A stretch of DNA of 64,000 nucleotides, taken from contig JBJHBY010000001.1 of assembly GCA_050485745.1 (NCBI GenBank), positions 1 to 64,000 of the forward strand, read 5' to 3'. The position numbers and the translations under genes are program-made. Under the pieces are notes generated by a model that saw only the letters and a list, made by a program, of their open reading frames with translations, was not told where the DNA came from and ran no database searches. Positions 60,111 to 64,000 of this stretch are shown piece after piece (the first letter of the stretch is position 1; each line of letters begins with the position of its first letter). Source of the stretch: JBJHBY01 sp050485745. GTDB taxonomy: Bacteria > Pseudomonadota > Gammaproteobacteria > Pseudomonadales > CAMLJR01.

Positions 60111-62546
60111 ATGAGAGCCGTTCCTTTCAAGCGCACCGCTGTCGCGGCCAGTGTTCTGGCGTGCCCGCTCTTCCTTCCAGCTCTGGCCGTGCAACCAGCG
60201 CAGGCACAGGGGGCCGCCGTTCTCGAGGAGATTGTGGTCACCGCGACGCGCCGGGAAGAAAGCCTGATGAACGTCGGGGTTTCAGTGATCGCCATCGATT
60301 CCAGGCAACTGGACCGGGAGGCACGCCGCGGCCTGGAGGACGTCAGCGAACTGGTCCCCAACGTGGTGCTGGAACGCCAGGGCGGTGCCAACAGCCAGCG
60401 CCTCGCGGTGCGCGGCATCAGCAGCCCACCTCTGGATGATGTCGAGAGCTCGGTGGCAGTGTTCATCGATGGTGTGTACAACCCGAAAGCACGCAGCGCC
60501 TTTGTGCCGCTCTATGACATGGAGCGGGTGGAAGTCCTGCGCGGCCCCCAGGGGGCGCTGTTCGGCAAGAACTCCATCGCCGGCGTACTCAACATGGCCA
60601 CCGCCCGGCCCACCCAGGACTTCGAGGCGATCATCGACCTGCGCGCCGGCAATCGCAATTCACACGAGGCCATGCTGGCGGTTTCCGGCGGACTGACCGA
60701 CACCCTGAGCGCACGCTTCACCGCCTTCAACCGGCGCACCGGCAACTGGCTCGATAACCGCATCGGCCCGGATGCCGGCGGCCTGGGCACCGAGGCCTAC
60801 CGCCTCAACCTGCAGTGGAATCCGGGTGAGCGCACCCAGGTCGGCCTGAAGCTGGAGAGTTTTCACGACCGCTACAACAAGGGCACTGAACAGCTGATCA
60901 GTGTCGATGCCCAGGATGCGCCCTTCTTCGGGTCGGTCAGCACCCGGCTCAACGACCGGACCGAATCGAGCACGGGCAGTGCCTTCGGCGCCGAGTTCAA
61001 CCGCAACCCGCGCCAGGTGCTGACCACTTCGGCCGATCTGCTGGCCCTCAGCGTCAGCCACGCCTTCAGCAACGATCACGAGCTGGCCGCCACCTACGGC
61101 TACTCGGACTTCGGGCTCAAGGCCCAGGGCAATACCCAGAACACGCCGTTGCTCGGCATCTACCTGAACTCCACCACCCAGTTCAAGACCCACAACCTGG
61201 AGCTGCGCTGGTCGTCACCTGTGGACCAGCGCTTTCGCTACACGCTTGGAGCCTATGTCGAAGACAGCGAAACGGACCGCACCAAGGGGGACTCCCAGCT
61301 CAACTTTGAAAACCTCGGCCCCGTGGTCAACATGGTGATGCAGCTGCCGCCGCCAAACGGCGCTGGAGCCGACCCGGGCGACCTGCTGGACCTCACCTCC
61401 ATGGCCCTGGCGCTGCAATACGTGCAGCCGGCGGACTTCGTCTCCGAAGTCAGCTCCTTTGCACTCTTCGCCGAGGGTACTTTCGATATCGACTCACGCT
61501 GGTCGCTGACCGCCGGGCTGCGCTATGCCTGGGACCGCCTCGAATTCGACAAGGCCTTCGATATTTTTGACGCCAATGGCGAGGTGTTTCTGTCGCCGGC
61601 TTCATTCGCCGGACTGGGCGCGGACCCGGTGACCGCGTTCACCTACTCAGCAGTGGCGCAGGGTATCTTCGGCACTTTCATGGCATTGCCAGGGACACCG
61701 CGCGACCAGCTGGTGCGCAAGGACAACATTCTGTTGCCCTCCGCCAAACTGGAATTCCGGCCCGATGACAACAGCCTTTACTACCTGACCATCCAGACCG
61801 GCTACAAGAACGGCGGCTTCAATGCCTCGACCCTGGGGCTTTCCACCGAGTTCGAGGAAGAGGAGTCGATCTCGGCGGAGCTCGGCGCCCGCCTCACCCT
61901 GCTTGAGGGCCGCGGCAGGCTCAATGTCGCCGCCTTCTATACGGAATTCGACGACCTCCAGGTCGGCGTTGTCGACCCGGTCAGCGGCGCGGTCAGCTTT
62001 ACCAATGCGGCTTCGGCCACCTCCTGGGGCCTCGAGGTCGATAGCCAGTGGCTGCTCCAGGAAGGCCTGATCGTCAGCCTCGCTTACGGCTATCTGAACG
62101 CGGAGTACGACCGCTTTCGCAACGCGGGCTGTAACGTTCAGCAAAAGCTGGCCCTGCCGCCGAATACGCCCTGTACCCAGGACCTGAGCGGCGAGCCCCT
62201 GACGTACTCACCCGAACACTCGGCCAGCCTGGCCATCGACCACACGCGCCCTCTCTGGGATCGACTGGAACTGCAGGGCAATCTCAGCATGAGCTACTCC
62301 AGCGGCTTCTACAACGATCAGGGTAATTCCCGCGAATTGAAATCGGACAACTCCACCCTGCTGCATGGCCGCATCGCGCTGCATGACCCCGTGCAGCAAT
62401 GGACACTGGCGATGATCGTTCGCAACATCACGGACCGGCGTGACCAGGTACGTGGCCAGACCGGCTCCAACCGCGGCACAGAAACCCTGTTCGGCACGAT
62501 CCGGCCGCCCCGCTCAATCTGGCTACAGGTGGAAAAGCGCTTCTGA
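60111..62546 (+). CDS. TonB-dependent outer-membrane receptor of the N-compound locus
   Basis: 811 residues. Signal peptide to about QPAQAQ, TonB box-like LEEIVVTATRREE, plug (LVPNVVLERQGGANSQRLAVRGISSPPLDD, VFIDGVYNPKARSAFVPLYDMERVEVLRGPQGALFGKNSIAGVLNM), long barrel ending IWLQVEKRF. The C-terminal Phe is typical. Placement 293 nt after the deaminase, with a shared operator-like site, suggests it brings the substrate of the ABC importer across the outer membrane. Confidence 0.92.
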   Translation: MRAVPFKRTAVAASVLACPLFLPALAVQPAQAQGAAVLEEIVVTATRREESLMNVGVSVIAIDSRQLDREARRGLEDVSELVPNVVLERQGGANSQRLAVRGISSPPLDDVESSVAVFIDGVYNPKARSAFVPLYDMERVEVLRGPQGALFGKNSIAGVLNMATARPTQDFEAIIDLRAGNRNSHEAMLAVSGGLTDTLSARFTAFNRRTGNWLDNRIGPDAGGLGTEAYRLNLQWNPGERTQVGLKLESFHDRYNKGTEQLISVDAQDAPFFGSVSTRLNDRTESSTGSAFGAEFNRNPRQVLTTSADLLALSVSHAFSNDHELAATYGYSDFGLKAQGNTQNTPLLGIYLNSTTQFKTHNLELRWSSPVDQRFRYTLGAYVEDSETDRTKGDSQLNFENLGPVVNMVMQLPPPNGAGADPGDLLDLTSMALALQYVQPADFVSEVSSFALFAEGTFDIDSRWSLTAGLRYAWDRLEFDKAFDIFDANGEVFLSPASFAGLGADPVTAFTYSAVAQGIFGTFMALPGTPRDQLVRKDNILLPSAKLEFRPDDNSLYYLTIQTGYKNGGFNASTLGLSTEFEEEESISAELGARLTLLEGRGRLNVAAFYTEFDDLQVGVVDPVSGAVSFTNAASATSWGLEVDSQWLLQEGLIVSLAYGYLNAEYDRFRNAGCNVQQKLALPPNTPCTQDLSGEPLTYSPEHSASLAIDHTRPLWDRLELQGNLSMSYSSGFYNDQGNSRELKSDNSTLLHGRIALHDPVQQWTLAMIVRNITDRRDQVRGQTGSNRGTETLFGTIRPPRSIWLQVEKRF

Positions 62547-62747
62547 TGAGGGCCGGCCGGTTGACCCGGCCGGAATCGATATCTCAGGTGAATTACAAGC
62601 CATACACAGAGACGTAAAACGATTTACCGTCGTCGCCTTCCTCGACGGTATAGGCAATAGGCACTTCGTCTGCTTGACCCGTTGCGCTGTCGGTGATGAT
62701 CAGCCGGTCATCGCATTCGCGATTGGGGGCTATTTTTTCCGAGAAGC

Positions 62748-63002
62748 TTATTCTTTTTCAATCCGCCTCAACTCAGCGGACAAAACAAAAAGCCTAAATA
62801 CACACCATGCAACGATAGGAACGCTGATGATAAACATCATATTCACGACGTTATCATTGTTCAGCACATCAAAGATTGGTTCGCCCTGACCGCCGAACCG
62901 CGCATGAAACGCCAAGGCCAATACGATCATCGGAATAGCATCAATATAGCCAATCATCGCAATGGATTTCTGTACTTTCTTTTTTCTTTCTTCCTTGTCC
63001 AC
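62748..63002 (-). CDS. small membrane protein, hypothetical
   Basis: 84 residues from GTG (GGGAG upstream). A charged N-terminus (KEERKKKVQK) is followed by two helices (MIGYIDAIPMIVLALAFHARFG and MMFIISVPIVAWCVFRLFVL). The region is more AT-rich than the rest of the window, suggesting recent acquisition. Not recognised. The 62547-62747 interval before it shows nothing. Confidence 0.55.
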   Translation of the reverse strand: MDKEERKKKVQKSIAMIGYIDAIPMIVLALAFHARFGGQGEPIFDVLNNDNVVNMMFIISVPIVAWCVFRLFVLSAELRRIEKE

Positions 63003-63209
63003 TTTCGTACTCCCGGATGTTTCTAACGGTTAATAACCAATTAACGACCCGACCAAAACACATGCACCAAAGCGCCAGAGGAAAGCCCGGTCAGTATCGT
63101 CATTCTCTCGAAATTCTACGCATTTTTTATATAACAACATAACGGTACTGCAGGGAACATGAACCGCCCCGGGTTTTGAGGAGGCCCCAGTATCTGAGGG
63201 AATGGAGCC

Positions 63210-63356
63210 ATGAACAAGTCAAACAAGTTTTCCTCCGAGGTTCGAGAGCGTGCGGTGCGGCTGGCCAAAGCGGGTATCGATCCGTCGGGGGGCAGCAAAG
63301 GTGACAGTTACGACAACGCGTTGGCCGAGGCCATCTGGCCGCAGGAGAGTGCCTGA
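63210..63356 (+). pseudogene. IS3-family transposase remnant (OrfA start fused to OrfB end)
   Basis: A 48-codon ORF reads MNKSNKFSSEVRERAVRLAKAG, the start of an IS3-type OrfA, and then jumps to GSKGDSYDNALAEAIWPQESA, the DDE integrase region near the end of OrfB (catalytic Glu in NALAE). Everything between has been deleted, leaving one in-frame scar. GAGGAGGCCCCAG upstream (about 63178) may be the left IS end. Confidence 0.75.
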
Positions 63357-63450
63357 GGTCTCTGTTGATGGCATCGACACAGGGGTGGGGGTCGGGGTGG
63401 GATCCATAGTCGGCGAGGATTCTCCGTATCCCATTTCAATATGGTACACG

Positions 63451-63477
63451 ACCAGGGGCTTGTGGCAAGCCCCTGGT
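63451..63477. terminator. perfect 12-bp hairpin before the FAD monooxygenase
   Basis: ACCAGGGGCTTG and CAAGCCCCTGGT pair perfectly around a TGG loop. It lies 46 nt upstream of the monooxygenase ATG and downstream of the IS3 scar. It may be a terminator or an attenuator; the T-run after it is weak (CTGTTTAATT). Confidence 0.5.
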
Positions 63478-63523
63478 GACCCTGTTTAATTGCCGCCTTT
63501 ATCTACCCGGTGAGGGGGCAAGA

Positions 63524-64000
63524 ATGACTCAATCAAGCAATAAGCATGCAGTGGTGATCGCCGGAGCTGGGCCAACGGGCCTGATGTTGGCGGGGGAGCT
63601 GGCCCTGGCGGGAATTGATGTCGCTGTTGTCGAGCGACGCGCCAATCAGGAGCTGGGCGGATCGCGCGCAGGCGGTCTGCACTCTCGAACCATTGAGATC
63701 CTTGATCAGCGCGGAATCGCAGAACGGTTTCTTTCGGAGGGTCACGTCGCCCAGGTCGGGCAGTTCGCCGGGGTAACGCTGGACATCAGCGACTTCCCCT
63801 CCCGACATCCCTACTCGCTCGGGCTCTGGCAGAACGACATTGAGCGCATACTGGCCGACTGGGTCGGTGAACTGGCAGTGACGATCTATCGCGGGGCCGA
63901 GGTGACAGGTTTCGCGCAGGACGCAACCGGCGTCGACATTGCATTGTGCGGCGATCAATCGCTGCGGGCGGAGTATCTTGTCGGGTGCGATGGAGGACGC
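63524..64000 (+). CDS. FAD-dependent monooxygenase, aromatic hydroxylase type (3' end missing)
   Basis: The frame is open from ATG 63524 (GAGGGGG upstream) to the end of the window, 159 codons visible. The N-terminal FAD motif is AVVIAGAGPTGLMLAGELALAGIDVAVVERR; GSRAGGLHSRTIEILDQRG is typical of the PF01494 family (PheA, MhpA, TetX, polyketide oxygenases). The last residues YLVGCDGGR are the DG motif that binds FAD and NADPH. Substrate unknown. Confidence 0.9.
   Translation, partial: MTQSSNKHAVVIAGAGPTGLMLAGELALAGIDVAVVERRANQELGGSRAGGLHSRTIEILDQRGIAERFLSEGHVAQVGQFAGVTLDISDFPSRHPYSLGLWQNDIERILADWVGELAVTIYRGAEVTGFAQDATGVDIALCGDQSLRAEYLVGCDGGR

Noticed and set aside
1..64000. tRNA or rRNA genes
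   Set aside because: No tRNA-like cloverleaf or rRNA sequence was recognised by eye; a tRNAscan/Infernal run would be needed to exclude them fully.

Overview
The window is about 64 kb of GC-rich chromosomal DNA from an aerobic, heterotrophic gammaproteobacterium. Evidence for this is a dusB-fis pair, a Coq7-type ubiquinone hydroxylase, metE/metR, a Zur-type zinc locus, an aa3-type oxidase operon, two TonB-dependent receptors and several lipid or terpenoid-like catabolic enzymes. The mixture resembles marine or environmental Cellvibrionales (Halieaceae/Spongiibacteraceae-like) genomes, but that placement is inference. Two runs of exactly 10 N (23307-23316, 56887-56896) show it is a draft scaffold; both interrupt genes that are otherwise intact.

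Layout. 1-4.9 kb: housekeeping genes dusB (5' end cut by the window), fis, purH, purD, coq7. 5.1-9.0 kb: a TetR regulator, a Baeyer-Villiger-type monooxygenase and a divergently read thiolase-like protein; the TetR gene and the thiolase-like gene share an operator-like palindrome. 9.1-15.1 kb: a universal-stress-like protein overlapping a Lon-like protease, then a Rieske oxygenase, a D-2-hydroxyacid dehydrogenase and glutathione peroxidase. 15.5-20.4 kb: a minus-strand cytochrome c oxidase operon whose subunit II carries two fused cytochrome c domains and which has two subunit III-type proteins. 20.9-30.3 kb: LuxR regulator, SDR, two aminoglycoside-phosphotransferase-fold kinases, an EthD protein, an unrecognised possibly lipocalin-like protein and a TonB receptor, which looks like a catabolic island. 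30.3-43.6 kb: transporters (LplT-like, BASS), an F420/flavin LLM oxidoreductase, RidA, MOSC, two unknown membrane proteins, a DUF2235 hydrolase, an outer-membrane barrel, a GDSL lipoprotein and two methyltransferases. 43.7-53.6 kb: metE/metR, an ABC-2 exporter, rsuA, and a Zur-box-controlled zinc locus (zrgA-like, DUF3299, ABC ATPase and FtsX-like permease). 53.6-62.5 kb: a LysR-controlled import and hydrolysis locus (NitT/TauT-type ABC importer, two paralogous binding proteins, an isochorismatase-family hydrolase, a nucleoside/base deaminase and a TonB receptor). 62.7-64 kb: a small AT-rich ORF, an IS3 remnant and the start of an FAD monooxygenase that runs off the window.

The intergenic DNA is unusually rich in structured repeats: at least a dozen REP-like palindromes (core GGCTGGGTTAGC...GCGTAACCCAGC), several of which supply the stop codon of the preceding gene; two ~200-nt composite elements bounded by inverted REPs; a 5 x 40-bp tandem array; inverted arrays of a 7-mer; and, most strikingly, two ~151-nt elements (12309-12460 and 34863-35013) that fold into four consecutive hairpins with many compensatory base changes between the copies.
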